The notes below the pieces were generated by a model. That model was not told the origin of the DNA. It did not search any database and worked only from the letters and a program-made list of their open reading frames with translations. From assembly GCA_964540105.1 (NCBI GenBank), contig CAZILL010000001.1, positions 744,001 through 808,000 of the forward strand: a stretch of 64,000 nucleotides of DNA. The letters run 5' to 3'. This DNA comes from DATKJY01 sp964540105. Its GTDB lineage: Bacteria; Zixibacteria; MSB-5A5; GN15; FEB-12. Position numbers and translations under genes: made by a program. This document shows, one piece after another, positions 35,824 through 45,457 of the stretch (its first letter is position 1; each line of letters opens with the position of its first letter).

Positions 35824-37557
35824 TTAGATGCTCAGGGTTTCGTACTGTTTACGGAAATCAAAGATCGCTTTCGTGATAACGTAGGCGGTGTACAGTGAAA
35901 TGGTCACGCCCCAGAACAACGTTACCGCGAATCCTTTGATCGCCCCTGACCCCAGGAGAAACAGCGCGCCCGCGGTGATCAGAGTGGTGATGTGTGAATC
36001 GAGAATAGTCACCCAAGCTCGGTTGTATCCGGCGTCGATAGAAGCTCGTACCGTCTTGCCGGTGCGCATCTCCTCACGAATTCGCTCGAAGATCAGAATG
36101 TTCGAGTCGACCGAAATACCAATGGTCAGGATGATTCCCGCGATCCCGGGCATGGTCAGGGTGGCATGGAGCGCCGCCAGGATAGCCATCAGGAAAAACA
36201 CGTTGAAGAGAAGACCGATATCGGCAATGAGACCGGATACGCGGTAGTAGAACGCGATGTACAAAAAGACGAGGATCAATCCAATAAGAGATGAATAGAA
36301 CCCTTTCTTGATCGAGTCGGAGCCGAGAGTAGCGCCCACCACGTTCTTTTCGATGATCTCAACTGGAGCGGGAAGAGCGCCGGCCTTCAGGACGATCTCC
36401 AGATTGCGGGCATCGTCGAAGGTTGCCGAAGAACCCATGGTGATTTGACCACGGTTGCGAATTTTGGAATTGATAAAAGCGGCCGATTCGACCTTATCGT
36501 CGAGCACGATAGCCAGCGGCTTGTCGATATTCGAACCGGTCAACTGAGCAAAACGGGCCGCGCCGTCGCCCGAGAGTTTGAAGTCGACCGCCAGGCCACC
36601 CATGTTGTCGCGCCCAAGCGAGATCCCCTCGAGGAATCGTCCCAGGAACTGCACTTTGCGCTTGAGAACAAACAGTTCATACATTTCGCGCGCGTTGCGG
36701 ACTTCGGCGCGGGTCGACCATGCCAACTCGACATCCTGAGGAATGATCGCCTTCACCGCGGGTAGCGCCAGCCACCGGTCGAGCAGTTCTTTGTCTTTCC
36801 TGGAGACCGCGTAGCCGGGCCAGTTGGTGTTGGTGCGGCTGTTGAACAGCGATGGCTCCAGCCGTGAGGTAAAGGACTCGGTCTCATTGTTGAGTTTGGT
36901 TTCGTCGAAATTGAACTGCCCCGCTGAGTCCTTCTTGGCGGTCGTGTCACCCATTAGCTGAGTGAGCATGTCACCGGATTTCTTCGTTGTGTCCCCCGGT
37001 ATGCTCGGCTTTGTGTCAGTAAGGCTTTGAGGAGTCGTCGCCGGGGCAGTGGAGCCACCGGTCTTTGCGCGCTCGTAGGCTGCGACCGCCGTGTCGATAC
37101 GCGCCAGGATCAGATTGGCGTTGTCGATAGTCTCGAGCATTTTGAACTGCAGGAGTGCAGTCTGACCGATCAGTTCTTCCGCGCGATTGGCGTCGGTGTA
37201 GCCGGGGAGGTCGACGATCATGCGATCGTTCCCCTGCTTCTGAATGACCGGCTCGGCCACCCCGAGCCCGTCGACACGATTGCGGACGACCTGAATGGCA
37301 CGATCGACGGCCCCTTCACGGGCAGGGGCATCGAGTTCTTCAAGCTTCACTCGTAAGACGACATGGATACCACCCTGAAGGTCGAGTCCCAATCGGATCG
37401 CCTTCTGCTGAAGGCGAAGGATCGCCCCGGGTTCCTTTTCCTCCATGGCGTTCTTTGCGGAGTCATCCATGGTCCAAAGGGTGATTGTGTTCCAGAACGC
37501 GAGGCAGGCGAGAATCACCATCAGGGCGGTGAGACCTAAACGCCATTTCTGTGACAT
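35824..37557 (-). CDS. secD: Protein translocase subunit SecD
   Basis: 577 residues. After the first helix comes GLDLQGGIHVVLRV (signature D-L-x-G-G). A large periplasmic P1 region follows, with a Thr/Ser/Lys-rich insert at about 160-215 (TKPSIPGDTTKKSG), then GLAVDFKLSGDGAARFAQLT and SAAFINSKIRNRGQI. The five C-terminal helices include ILTIGISVDSNILIFERIREE. It partners SecF. ATG at 37557 has AAAGGAA upstream. The insert is longer than in E. coli SecD, but the functional motifs are intact. Confidence 0.97.
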   Translation of the reverse strand: MSQKWRLGLTALMVILACLAFWNTITLWTMDDSAKNAMEEKEPGAILRLQQKAIRLGLDLQGGIHVVLRVKLEELDAPAREGAVDRAIQVVRNRVDGLGVAEPVIQKQGNDRMIVDLPGYTDANRAEELIGQTALLQFKMLETIDNANLILARIDTAVAAYERAKTGGSTAPATTPQSLTDTKPSIPGDTTKKSGDMLTQLMGDTTAKKDSAGQFNFDETKLNNETESFTSRLEPSLFNSRTNTNWPGYAVSRKDKELLDRWLALPAVKAIIPQDVELAWSTRAEVRNAREMYELFVLKRKVQFLGRFLEGISLGRDNMGGLAVDFKLSGDGAARFAQLTGSNIDKPLAIVLDDKVESAAFINSKIRNRGQITMGSSATFDDARNLEIVLKAGALPAPVEIIEKNVVGATLGSDSIKKGFYSSLIGLILVFLYIAFYYRVSGLIADIGLLFNVFFLMAILAALHATLTMPGIAGIILTIGISVDSNILIFERIREEMRTGKTVRASIDAGYNRAWVTILDSHITTLITAGALFLLGSGAIKGFAVTLFWGVTISLYTAYVITKAIFDFRKQYETLSI

Positions 37558-37651
37558 AGCAAATTCCTTTCAAAAAAGAAGATATACTGCAAACAAAAGG
37601 CTGATTCTTCGTGAGAACGGGCCGTGTGTGTGCGGCCGAGGAGGGAGGTCG

Positions 37652-38095
37652 TTAGCTCGTGCCGGATGGTCGAGCGCCGACGAGAGTAAATTGTCGACTG
37701 ACATCGGGGGAGACCAGCGAAACGGAACCGAGCGGATCACAATCCCAACTGGAACTGTATTCGGCGTTGGTACCGGAGATGTCGATCGGAAGCTGATTGC
37801 GGAAACTCTTGCGTTCATGATCGGATTGCGGCAGGGCCGCAGCAGTAAGCACGCCAACCGGCCAGTAATTCGGCCTGCTGTCAGTAGCCATCTTACCGGC
37901 CGCTTCATTCGACTGCGGGCCCGGTAGCAATTGGTGCTCCCCGCTTTCGGCGATCGGCGAAGCCGATGGCTTTGACTGAAGTCGCTCAACTTTGAGGATC
38001 GAGACGTTCGCGCCAAGGACAACGGCCAGAAGAACCAAGCCAATGATTGCGGTTCTGGTCGTGACGAACAGTATGTGAATAATCGATTTTTTCAT
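37652..38095 (-). CDS. Hypothetical single-pass membrane protein
   Basis: 147 residues from ATG at 38093-38095 (frame open to 38197). A Lys-started N-terminus and one hydrophobic helix (TAIIGLVLLAVVLGANV) are followed by a polar, low-complexity Ser/Pro-rich tail with no recognised domain, presumably outside the cytoplasm. A promoter sits at 38109-38136, predicting a transcript start only about seven bases before this ATG. So it is either leaderless or translated from further inside. It precedes secD by 94 bases and may share its transcript. Confidence 0.55.
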   Translation of the reverse strand: MKKSIIHILFVTTRTAIIGLVLLAVVLGANVSILKVERLQSKPSASPIAESGEHQLLPGPQSNEAAGKMATDSRPNYWPVGVLTAAALPQSDHERKSFRNQLPIDISGTNAEYSSSWDCDPLGSVSLVSPDVSRQFTLVGARPSGTS

Positions 38096-38108
38096 TCTTG
38101 GTCGATGG

Positions 38109-38136
38109 AATATAGTCCATCCGACAGCCAAGTCAA
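38109..38136 (-). promoter_or_regulatory. Sigma-70-type promoter for the secDF unit
   Basis: The minus strand has TTGACT (38131-38136), a 16-base spacer, and TATATT (38109-38114). It faces away from the M16 gene and probably drives the small membrane gene with secD and secF. Confidence 0.6.
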
Positions 38137-38150
38137 CGTCAATTTTCGAC

Positions 38151-38179
38151 TTACCTTGACAGTACGCCCACGGTATAAT
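38151..38179 (+). promoter_or_regulatory. Candidate promoter of the large M16 gene
   Basis: A perfect TATAAT at 38174-38179. The properly spaced -35 (TTACCT, 38151-38156) is only three of six, while a perfect TTGACA at 38156-38161 is just 12 bases away. The promoter is therefore plausible but odd. Confidence 0.45.
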
Positions 38180-38256
38180 AGAATAACTCGTTGACAATCG
38201 TGAAGATAGCGAACGTTGCGCAGAAATTGACCACTTTCCACATACAGGAGTTGCTC

Positions 38257-41025
38257 ATGAAGTCATACACAATGCCCATGCTTGGTATAGCCCTTATCTG
38301 TCTTATGGCGTTTACGGCGCCTCCGGTGACAGCTGAACCAGTCGCAGAAACCTATCGACTGGGGAACGGCATGGAGATCATTCTGAAACCCAATCACAGT
38401 TCGCCCATGATTGCCAGTGTGATTTTTGTGAAGTCCGGCAGCAAGTATGAGTCGACTTATGAAAACGGCATCACGCACTTTCTGGAGCACTTGCTCTTTG
38501 ACGGCACCACCCATCTCACACGCGAACAGCTCGACCATTCGATTCGTGACCTGGGGGGCTACATCAATGCGTTTACGCGCAAGGACATGACTGGGTATCT
38601 GGTGCTCCTTCCGAAGCAATACATTGACTACGGGTTGGCGGTCCAGACCGATATGCTGTTCAACTCTGTGTTCCCCGAAACCGAGCTGCCCAAGGAGCGC
38701 AAGGTTGTGATCGAAGAGATCAATCGCGACGCCGACGCCCCCGGGGCTCAGGCAGAAGAGTTCTTCACCGAGAGAGCCTATGCGAATACCGACTATAGTC
38801 GACCGGTTCTTGGGTATCGTGGATTCATAGAGAACATTCCTCGTGATGCGATTACGGCCTATTGGAAGAAGTACTATCAGCCCGACCGAATGACCGCTTT
38901 GATCATCGGGGACTTTGAACCATCCGAAATGAAGACGAAGATTGAAGCGATCTTCGGTGGGATCCAGAAACCCGATGAAGCTGCGCTGACGACCGACGAT
39001 GTGGCCGCTCCGGAGGGTCTCCTGTCGCGAAGCGGAGGCAGGGTCCACGGGCAGGCGATCTTTGACACGGTGGCCTCGGTAACCTCGACCTACATCAATT
39101 TTTCTTTCGACGCCCCGACCGTTTCCGATTCAGACTATCTGGCCATCGATCTTCTGGCACAGTATCTCGCTCTTGATGAAGTCTCACCTCTCATGCGTGC
39201 TCTCAAGGGGGGGGCCGACCCTCTCGCGACTGAGGTGCAGGTCTCGCTGGCAACATACAGTGAGTTCACGCGGCTGGAAGTTTCCGCCATCACCGAAAAG
39301 AGCGCAAATCGCGACACCATCGTGCGAACCATCATATCGGCCATCGCCGGAGTCGCTGGTCAGGCGGCTGACACTGAAGCACTGGACGGGATCAAGACCA
39401 GTGTTCGCTGCGCAGATATCTACAACGCCGAGAAGTTACACTACTACGGGTTCATGATCGCGCCCATGATGATGACCGTGGGTTGGGACTTTGTCCAGAA
39501 GTACCCCGACGAACTTGCAAAGGTCTCCTGGGACCAGTGTAAGCGTGCTGCCGAACGGTACTTTGCGAGCCCAAAATACGTCGCAACCGTTGTTCGACCG
39601 ACTTCGGATTCGACCGTAGTTGGGTACAAGCCCCTTGGTCTCAGTTCTGATCAGGTTACAGCGTACTTTGCATCGGCCAAGTTCCCAGAGATCGACCTAA
39701 GTCGCGGGGCACGAGTCGATTTTCCTTCGACTGACAGTGTGCGTTTCGACATGGTCGACAAGGCGACTTACCGTCGGGAACTCCTTGCCAATGGTCTGAC
39801 GGTTATTATCAAATCGAGCCCGGATAGTCGCGTTTTTGCGGTCGATGTCATGGGGAAGAATCGTGCTGAGTCGGAACCTGATGACAAGGCCGGTATCACT
39901 GATTTTGTGAATCGCTGCCTGGAAAAAGGAACCTCAGCGTATTCAGCGAGCGAGGTAACGCGTGCCCTTGCCCGCATGGGAGCGAATCTGACACTCTACG
40001 ACAATCCCTTTATCCCGTATGATGATCGCTATACCACGCCTCAATTTTCGTTCGTCAAGTTTGAGACGATCGAAGAGTTCGCCCATGAAGGGCTTGATCT
40101 ACTGGCCAATCTCGTTATGGCGCCTGCGTTCGACAGCGCTGAGGTGGAAAATGTCCGGAAGGGCATGCTGGGAACGCTCATGCGCGAATCGGGTTCACCC
40201 GGATCGGTGGCCAGAAGCCTCTTCTACAATACCCTGTTTGGCGGGAAGAGTTTCGCAAAACCCGTAATGGGAACCCCGGCGACCGTCGGCTCGATTTCAG
40301 TATCCGACCTTCGAGGGCATCATGAGCGTTACTACTCTCCGGAGAATATGGTCGTGGCAGTTGTCACGAATCGTGATCCGCAGGAGGCACTGGGGTGGAT
40401 CGAAGGAACATTTGGGCGGATGAATCGAAGCGCTCAGCCGGCGATCACGAGAGCCTCGCAGGCGGAAGCCGTTCCTGCGACGCTCAACCAGCACAAAGAA
40501 CTACAGAAGGAGCAGATGAGCATCTATCTCGGCTCACCGCTCCCGGGGGACCAGAGTGAGGATGCCCCGGCGTTGGAGGTTGCAGGCTCGATACTTTCGG
40601 AGCGGCTCGCGTCGACGTTGCGGGAAAAACAGGGACTGGCGTACTCGGTGGGAGCGAGCGTACTGTTCGATTCCGCGTTCGGATGGTATTACTGCTCAAT
40701 GGGGACCCAGGCCAGCAAATACCAGGAAGCGCTCGACGGTATGCTCTTGCAGATCGACAAACTGCGGCTCGATGGCCCCACGCCCGAGGAAGTAAGCAAG
40801 GCACGAAATCAGCTCTGGGGGCGCCTGATGAGCGCCAAGCTGTCACGCATCAATCAGGCCTATTATATGGCTTCAGATGAATACCTTGGGAGGCAGCCGG
40901 GACATGACCGAACCTATTTGAACAGTCTGTCGCAGGTTGACGTGCAGAGAGTACGCATGGTGGCAGCGAAGTATTTCCGATCGGACGCGTATGTCCTGGC
41001 GACCGCCGGCAAGAGACCGCAATAG
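38257..41025 (+). CDS. Double-length M16 zinc peptidase
   Basis: 922 residues with a signal peptide (PMLGIALICLMAFTAPPVTA). The first half is an active M16 domain with HFLEH at residues 74-78 and VVIEEIN downstream. The second half (from about residue 500) repeats the fold but reads AGITDFVNRCLEKG at the zinc-motif position, so it is inactive. It keeps LREKQGLAYSVGASV near the end. This is the fused form of the pair found at 8033-10725. It should degrade periplasmic peptides. ATG at 38257 has AGGAG seven bases upstream; the frame extends to 38191. Confidence 0.93.
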   Translation: MKSYTMPMLGIALICLMAFTAPPVTAEPVAETYRLGNGMEIILKPNHSSPMIASVIFVKSGSKYESTYENGITHFLEHLLFDGTTHLTREQLDHSIRDLGGYINAFTRKDMTGYLVLLPKQYIDYGLAVQTDMLFNSVFPETELPKERKVVIEEINRDADAPGAQAEEFFTERAYANTDYSRPVLGYRGFIENIPRDAITAYWKKYYQPDRMTALIIGDFEPSEMKTKIEAIFGGIQKPDEAALTTDDVAAPEGLLSRSGGRVHGQAIFDTVASVTSTYINFSFDAPTVSDSDYLAIDLLAQYLALDEVSPLMRALKGGADPLATEVQVSLATYSEFTRLEVSAITEKSANRDTIVRTIISAIAGVAGQAADTEALDGIKTSVRCADIYNAEKLHYYGFMIAPMMMTVGWDFVQKYPDELAKVSWDQCKRAAERYFASPKYVATVVRPTSDSTVVGYKPLGLSSDQVTAYFASAKFPEIDLSRGARVDFPSTDSVRFDMVDKATYRRELLANGLTVIIKSSPDSRVFAVDVMGKNRAESEPDDKAGITDFVNRCLEKGTSAYSASEVTRALARMGANLTLYDNPFIPYDDRYTTPQFSFVKFETIEEFAHEGLDLLANLVMAPAFDSAEVENVRKGMLGTLMRESGSPGSVARSLFYNTLFGGKSFAKPVMGTPATVGSISVSDLRGHHERYYSPENMVVAVVTNRDPQEALGWIEGTFGRMNRSAQPAITRASQAEAVPATLNQHKELQKEQMSIYLGSPLPGDQSEDAPALEVAGSILSERLASTLREKQGLAYSVGASVLFDSAFGWYYCSMGTQASKYQEALDGMLLQIDKLRLDGPTPEEVSKARNQLWGRLMSAKLSRINQAYYMASDEYLGRQPGHDRTYLNSLSQVDVQRVRMVAAKYFRSDAYVLATAGKRPQ

Positions 41026-41068
41026 GGGATTTGGTCCGAGAGGACCTGCCTGCGCCTCGTGCCGGAGA

Positions 41069-42274
41069 TCACTTCTTCGTCTTGAGACCAAGCCCCATGA
41101 TAGCGGCCGGCACCAGGCACTTTCGGTGTGCGACGTGGAAGATGAGCGCGAGGACAACATAGACTATCGCGACCTCGACACGAATATGTTCTATGAAAAG
41201 CTGAAGGGCGAAAAGGACCAGCAGTAACACGCCTTCCGTACGGCCGAGTCGAAGATTTACCAACACTGCGACCGCAAAGAGTGACTGAGCCGCGGTCAAG
41301 TAGAGTTCATGGTCCTGAAGATCATCAAGCACGAACGGCTTGATCGCCCCGCCGGAAATTGAGAAAACCAAGGGAATTGTTCCAATCAAGAGCGTCCACT
41401 GATTCACTTTCGAGGAGATCAGCGCTTTCAGGGCCGAACCGGCTGCGCCACGGAGGGCCCAGGTAGCGGCAATGATGAACTCGGGAGATTCCGAGGCGAT
41501 CGGCGCGAGCCACTGAACCAGGAGAAACTGATTCAGGCCGAGCGCTTTCCCCATCTCCACCAACGATTCAGCAAATGGCTCGGCGACAGCGAAGATCACC
41601 AGACCGGCATAGAGGAAAATGACCACCGTCGCGATTCGGCGATTGATCGCCTTCATGTTCGCGATGATTTTGACCGGTCCAACGAACTCGGGTTCTTCGG
41701 AATCCAATTGCGCGGCTCGACGCGTGTACATGATGAACAGGGTGATGAGGATCACGGTATCGATAAGATTCAGGCTTCCCTTAAGGGGGATGGTGAAGGA
41801 ATAGAGAGTCGCCATCGCCAGATAGAAGATCTCCACGCGCTGAGATTCGTCGAGAATGATAGCTTTCTTCTTCTTGGCGAGAACATATAGAAAGAGCACT
41901 ACCGGCCAACCCAGGCCGACGAGCAACCGATTGGCACCGGTCATATTGGCTATGGCGAAGTGGGCCTGCGAGGGATCGTGGGCAGCTTTCCACGTGAACA
42001 CGAAGTCGACGGCATATTCGGGGAGGACCGCGATCAGCGCGAGAATGGCTATGGCAAGAGATTCGGATATGTCGATCTGAGCTGCCTCGGCCGCCCATGA
42101 CAACAGGAACGCCGCCCCGAAGATGGCGACACCAAAGGCGATGGCGCCGGTCACCGGTGAGAGCGCGGTATGGGCAAGGCCAAAGTAGAGGCCGGGCAGC
42201 GTGACGACTATGGCCAACACGAGAACCAGGTACATGTAGGGATCGACGTCGTAGACTTTGTGGTGTGAGCTCAT
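41069..42274 (-). CDS. Na+/Ca2+-exchanger-family membrane transporter
   Basis: 401 residues, about eleven helices. Two alpha-repeat-like segments carry acidic residues: ALIAVLPEYAVDF with GANRLLVGLGWP, and APIASESPEFIIA with SSKVNQWTLLIG. This is the pattern of the sodium/calcium exchanger (Na_Ca_ex) superfamily. A short cytosolic loop separates the halves. The ion could be Ca2+, Na+ or K+ exchanged with Na+ or H+. It is the third gene of a unit with DUF502 and EIIA-CBS proteins, 40 bases after the latter. Confidence 0.85.
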   Translation of the reverse strand: MSSHHKVYDVDPYMYLVLVLAIVVTLPGLYFGLAHTALSPVTGAIAFGVAIFGAAFLLSWAAEAAQIDISESLAIAILALIAVLPEYAVDFVFTWKAAHDPSQAHFAIANMTGANRLLVGLGWPVVLFLYVLAKKKKAIILDESQRVEIFYLAMATLYSFTIPLKGSLNLIDTVILITLFIMYTRRAAQLDSEEPEFVGPVKIIANMKAINRRIATVVIFLYAGLVIFAVAEPFAESLVEMGKALGLNQFLLVQWLAPIASESPEFIIAATWALRGAAGSALKALISSKVNQWTLLIGTIPLVFSISGGAIKPFVLDDLQDHELYLTAAQSLFAVAVLVNLRLGRTEGVLLLVLFALQLFIEHIRVEVAIVYVVLALIFHVAHRKCLVPAAIMGLGLKTKK

Positions 42275-42314
42275 TGGGACTTCCCCTTTTGAATGGCGAG
42301 GTGCGTGAATTCCA

Positions 42315-43220
42315 TCAGCCGCGAATGACCATGTTGACTATATCCTTACGCAACAGCACGCCGACCAGCACGTCATCAGCGACCACGAAGACCCGCCGGA
42401 CATCCTTGAAGATCATCATCGCGGCCACCTCAACCACCCGTGTTTCCGGGGTCGTGATTTCATATTCATTGCGGTAGAGTTGCGACACTTTGATCTTGTC
42501 TTCCTGCTTGAGGAGCTCTTCGAACGGTTCGACTTCCAGCGAGTAGTTGATATTCGAAACCAGCGCTTCGTAATTTGGCAGGGCGGCCTTGATCAGGTCG
42601 CGATCACTGATCACGCCCAGGAGCTTGTTGCGATTGTCGACCACTGCCAGCGCCGAAAGTCGATGGCGGAACATCTGGTTCGCCACTTCTTTCAGAGTAT
42701 CCTCGGGTGTCACCGAGGCCACTTTATGGCGCATGACGTCGCGGACAAGCAGTTCCTTGTCCACAACGACGTTGGCGTCGGCTACCATCTTGATCAGGTC
42801 GGCCTTGTTTTCAATCGTTAGGACACGCTCCAGAACACCTGTCTGCCGCGCAAGAGTCGCCAGCCCTGACAGCGCCTGCAGGTACAGCTTCGCGATTGTT
42901 GACGGTGTCAGGAGCAGGCAAACCACATGGAGCGGGATGCGATCGGCTGTTTTGCCTTCCAGACCTAGTCGGGATACGCCAATCAGAATGTACATTTCCT
43001 TGACAGCGTCGGTGCGGGCGTGGGGGAACGCAAAGCCGTGTCCGTAGGATGTGTCCTCAAGTTCTTCACGTTCTCGGATAGACTGCAGCACAATATCGTA
43101 GCGGAGGGCTACCCCTTCCTCGCGGATCATATCGAGCAGCTCAACGATGGCTTCATCCTTCGTGCGCGCCTTGAGATCCATGCTGATCCGGCGCTCCATG
43201 AGCAAATTAGCAAGCTTCAA
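42315..43220 (-). CDS. PTS EIIA-like domain fused to two CBS domains
   Basis: 301 residues. An EIIA-type domain of the fructose/nitrogen PTS class (about 1-150) has its phosphorylatable histidine at H67 in GHGFAFPHART. A pair of CBS domains follows (about 157-300: VRDVMRHKVASVTPEDTL, LLGVISDRDLI, VRRVFVVADDVLVGVL), which normally bind adenine nucleotides. It has no membrane segment. Sitting directly upstream of an ion exchanger, it may control that transporter through phosphorylation and nucleotide binding, as EIIA-Ntr does for potassium transport; this is inference. It overlaps the DUF502 stop as ATGA. Confidence 0.88.
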   Translation of the reverse strand: MKLANLLMERRISMDLKARTKDEAIVELLDMIREEGVALRYDIVLQSIREREELEDTSYGHGFAFPHARTDAVKEMYILIGVSRLGLEGKTADRIPLHVVCLLLTPSTIAKLYLQALSGLATLARQTGVLERVLTIENKADLIKMVADANVVVDKELLVRDVMRHKVASVTPEDTLKEVANQMFRHRLSALAVVDNRNKLLGVISDRDLIKAALPNYEALVSNINYSLEVEPFEELLKQEDKIKVSQLYRNEYEITTPETRVVEVAAMMIFKDVRRVFVVADDVLVGVLLRKDIVNMVIRG

Positions 43221-43870
43221 GGTTTCTCTCCCGGCCGGAGTCCTTTGCCCGCGTGGGGTTTACTCTTCAGCGTCCGTGGAGAGACGACACCTCCCGACAC
43301 CAGGAATTTAATACCCGCCTCCACGGTCATATCCACAAGTGTGACCTCCTCCGTCGGCAGGAGGACAGACCAGCCAGTTACCGGTGTTGGAGTCGACGGC
43401 ACAAACACCGAGGCGAACCGTCGTGTCTTGCCGCTGATATCGAAGTCCAGATACTGCGACACAAAGCAGACGGTGTAGACCCCCAGGCGAGGATATTCGA
43501 TCACTGCCACTTCTTTGAAGGACGATGCTGACGAAGAGGTGGTCGCTTCGAGCAGCTGTTTCGCTCCGGAATAGACGGGTCGGATCATAGGGACCCGATT
43601 GAGAATCTTCTCCCAGATTCGAATCAATTGACCACCGACATAGTTGTGGGTGATGAGACCGACGATGAAGATCAAGATGATCGTAGCCGCAAACCCGAGC
43701 CCGGGCACAGAGAACCCGAGCAGCTTGTGGATCAGTGGACGAAGGATCCCGTCCACGGCATCAAAGAAGAAGCGCAGCACGACGAAAGTTAGGATCAACG
43801 GAACAACGACAAGTACCCCGCTGAGGAAATAACGCTTGATAGGCGGCATGAAGGCGCTGGTCAACGACAT
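43217..43870 (-). CDS. DUF502 family membrane protein
   Basis: 217 residues with two membrane helices (YFLSGVLVVVPLILTFVVL and GFAATIILIFIVGLITHN), then IPMIRPVYSGAKQ-like VPMIRPVYSGAKQLLE and VFVPSTPTPVTGW, the DUF502 signature. The biochemical role of the family is unknown; it resembles COV (continuous vascular ring) proteins of plants. It is the first gene of the three-gene unit to the exchanger. 72 bases separate it from nuoN, and I saw no terminator between. Confidence 0.88.
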   Translation of the reverse strand: MSLTSAFMPPIKRYFLSGVLVVVPLILTFVVLRFFFDAVDGILRPLIHKLLGFSVPGLGFAATIILIFIVGLITHNYVGGQLIRIWEKILNRVPMIRPVYSGAKQLLEATTSSSASSFKEVAVIEYPRLGVYTVCFVSQYLDFDISGKTRRFASVFVPSTPTPVTGWSVLLPTEEVTLVDMTVEAGIKFLVSGGVVSPRTLKSKPHAGKGLRPGEKP

Positions 43871-43942
43871 ATAAGAAATTCCGTCCGACTTTTTGTCAGA
43901 GGAGTATAGGGAGCGTTGAGTGCAGTGTCAAACGTTTTGGAT

Positions 43943-45454
43943 TCAGTGGGACATGAGTCCAAACGACGACGGGATTCGCATCGCAAAATCCATGATCGGT
44001 TCAGGGTAGAGTCCGATGAAGAGCACACCGCCCAGTCCGATGGCAACGACCATCAGGACCGGGAATGAGAACCGGAGTTTGTAGGGAGAGTCCTCTTTGG
44101 AGAAATACATGGTCTTAATGATGTAGGCGTAATAGTACAGGGCGAAGACAGATGTGAGCAGGCCGATGCCGACGAGCCAATAAAGCCAGTTATGGTCCTG
44201 ACCCGTCCCGGCCAGCTTCAAAGCAGCGGCGAAAACATAGTACTTGGCCAGAAAACCGGCCAGGGGTGGAATTCCGGCAAGTGAGAGCAGAAACACGGCC
44301 AAAGACCCGGCAAAGAACGGTGAGCTCTTGGCCATCCCAGTGTAGCTCGCGATCTCGCAGGAGCCCGTCTTGTCTTCGAAGAAAGCTACGATGGCGAATA
44401 CACCCATGTTGGCGAACATGTACGTGAACATGTAGAACCCAACCGAAGCCAGACCGAGCTCGTTCATTGAAACCATGCCGATCATAATATAGCCGGCCTG
44501 AGCGATGGAAGAGTAGGCCAGCATTCTCTTGATATTGTGCTGTCGTATCGCGACAACGTTGCCGACCACCATGGCCAATCCCGCGAGCAGTCCGGTGAGC
44601 ATTCCCCAATCGTTGGGCAGCATGAACGGCTCGTAAAAGGCATACAATCCCATCACCATAATCTTGGCAAAGGCCACAAGACCGGCGGCTTTTGACCCGA
44701 CAGACAGAAACGCCGCGATTGGAGTTGGCGCCCCTTCGTAGACATCCGGCGCCCATTGGTGAAACGGAGGCAGAGCCAGCTTGAACCCTATCCCGGCTAG
44801 GATAAGAATGACCGCCAGGACAAGGATCACGCCGATGTCTCCCTGGAAACTGAGCTGAACAACAGCGAGATTGAGGCGCATCTGGAGAATGTCGGTCGTC
44901 CCCGTCAGGCCATAGAGAAATGAGAGGCCGTACAGTAGCAGAGCCGACGATAAGGCCCCGACGATCAAGTATTTGATACCGGCCTCGACCGATAGGCGGT
45001 TATCCTTGAAAAACGCTGCCAGCACGAAAAGTGGGATCGTTGTCAGTTCCAACCCGATGTAGAGCGTGAGGAGTTCGTTGGCGGACGCCAGGAACATCAT
45101 GCCGACGGTGGAAAACAGGATCAGACCAAAGAACTCGCCGCGATGGTTGACGATTCGGCTCTCGATCGTTCCGAATGAACTTCCGATCGCCATGAAGGCC
45201 GCTCCAAGGAAGATCACTTTGAAGAAAATGGCCATCGGATCATTGAAGAACATGACGCCGAATCCCTTGCCGTATCCGGTCACACTCAGGATGACGCCGG
45301 TAAGGATGAGGCCGATCAGCGCGAGATACCCGACCGCCGTGCCGGTGCGACGTTTGGTCAGCAGATCAAACGTGAACACCACGAGCGCCCAGGCAAACAG
45401 GAAGATTTCGGGCAACATGAGGCGTGCGCTGAATTCTGGCAGATGCGATTCCAT
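43943..45454 (-). CDS. nuoN: NADH-quinone oxidoreductase subunit N
   Basis: 503 residues, about 14 membrane helices, one of the three antiporter-like proton-pumping subunits of complex I. Key residues lie in LTLYIGLELTTIPLFVL (the conserved Glu of helix 5), LPPFHQWAPDVYEGAPTP (Lys/His proton path) and KRMLAYSSIAQAGY. It is the last gene of the nuo operon, three bases after nuoM. Confidence 0.96.
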   Translation of the reverse strand: MESHLPEFSARLMLPEIFLFAWALVVFTFDLLTKRRTGTAVGYLALIGLILTGVILSVTGYGKGFGVMFFNDPMAIFFKVIFLGAAFMAIGSSFGTIESRIVNHRGEFFGLILFSTVGMMFLASANELLTLYIGLELTTIPLFVLAAFFKDNRLSVEAGIKYLIVGALSSALLLYGLSFLYGLTGTTDILQMRLNLAVVQLSFQGDIGVILVLAVILILAGIGFKLALPPFHQWAPDVYEGAPTPIAAFLSVGSKAAGLVAFAKIMVMGLYAFYEPFMLPNDWGMLTGLLAGLAMVVGNVVAIRQHNIKRMLAYSSIAQAGYIMIGMVSMNELGLASVGFYMFTYMFANMGVFAIVAFFEDKTGSCEIASYTGMAKSSPFFAGSLAVFLLSLAGIPPLAGFLAKYYVFAAALKLAGTGQDHNWLYWLVGIGLLTSVFALYYYAYIIKTMYFSKEDSPYKLRFSFPVLMVVAIGLGGVLFIGLYPEPIMDFAMRIPSSFGLMSH

Positions 45455-45457
45455 ATT

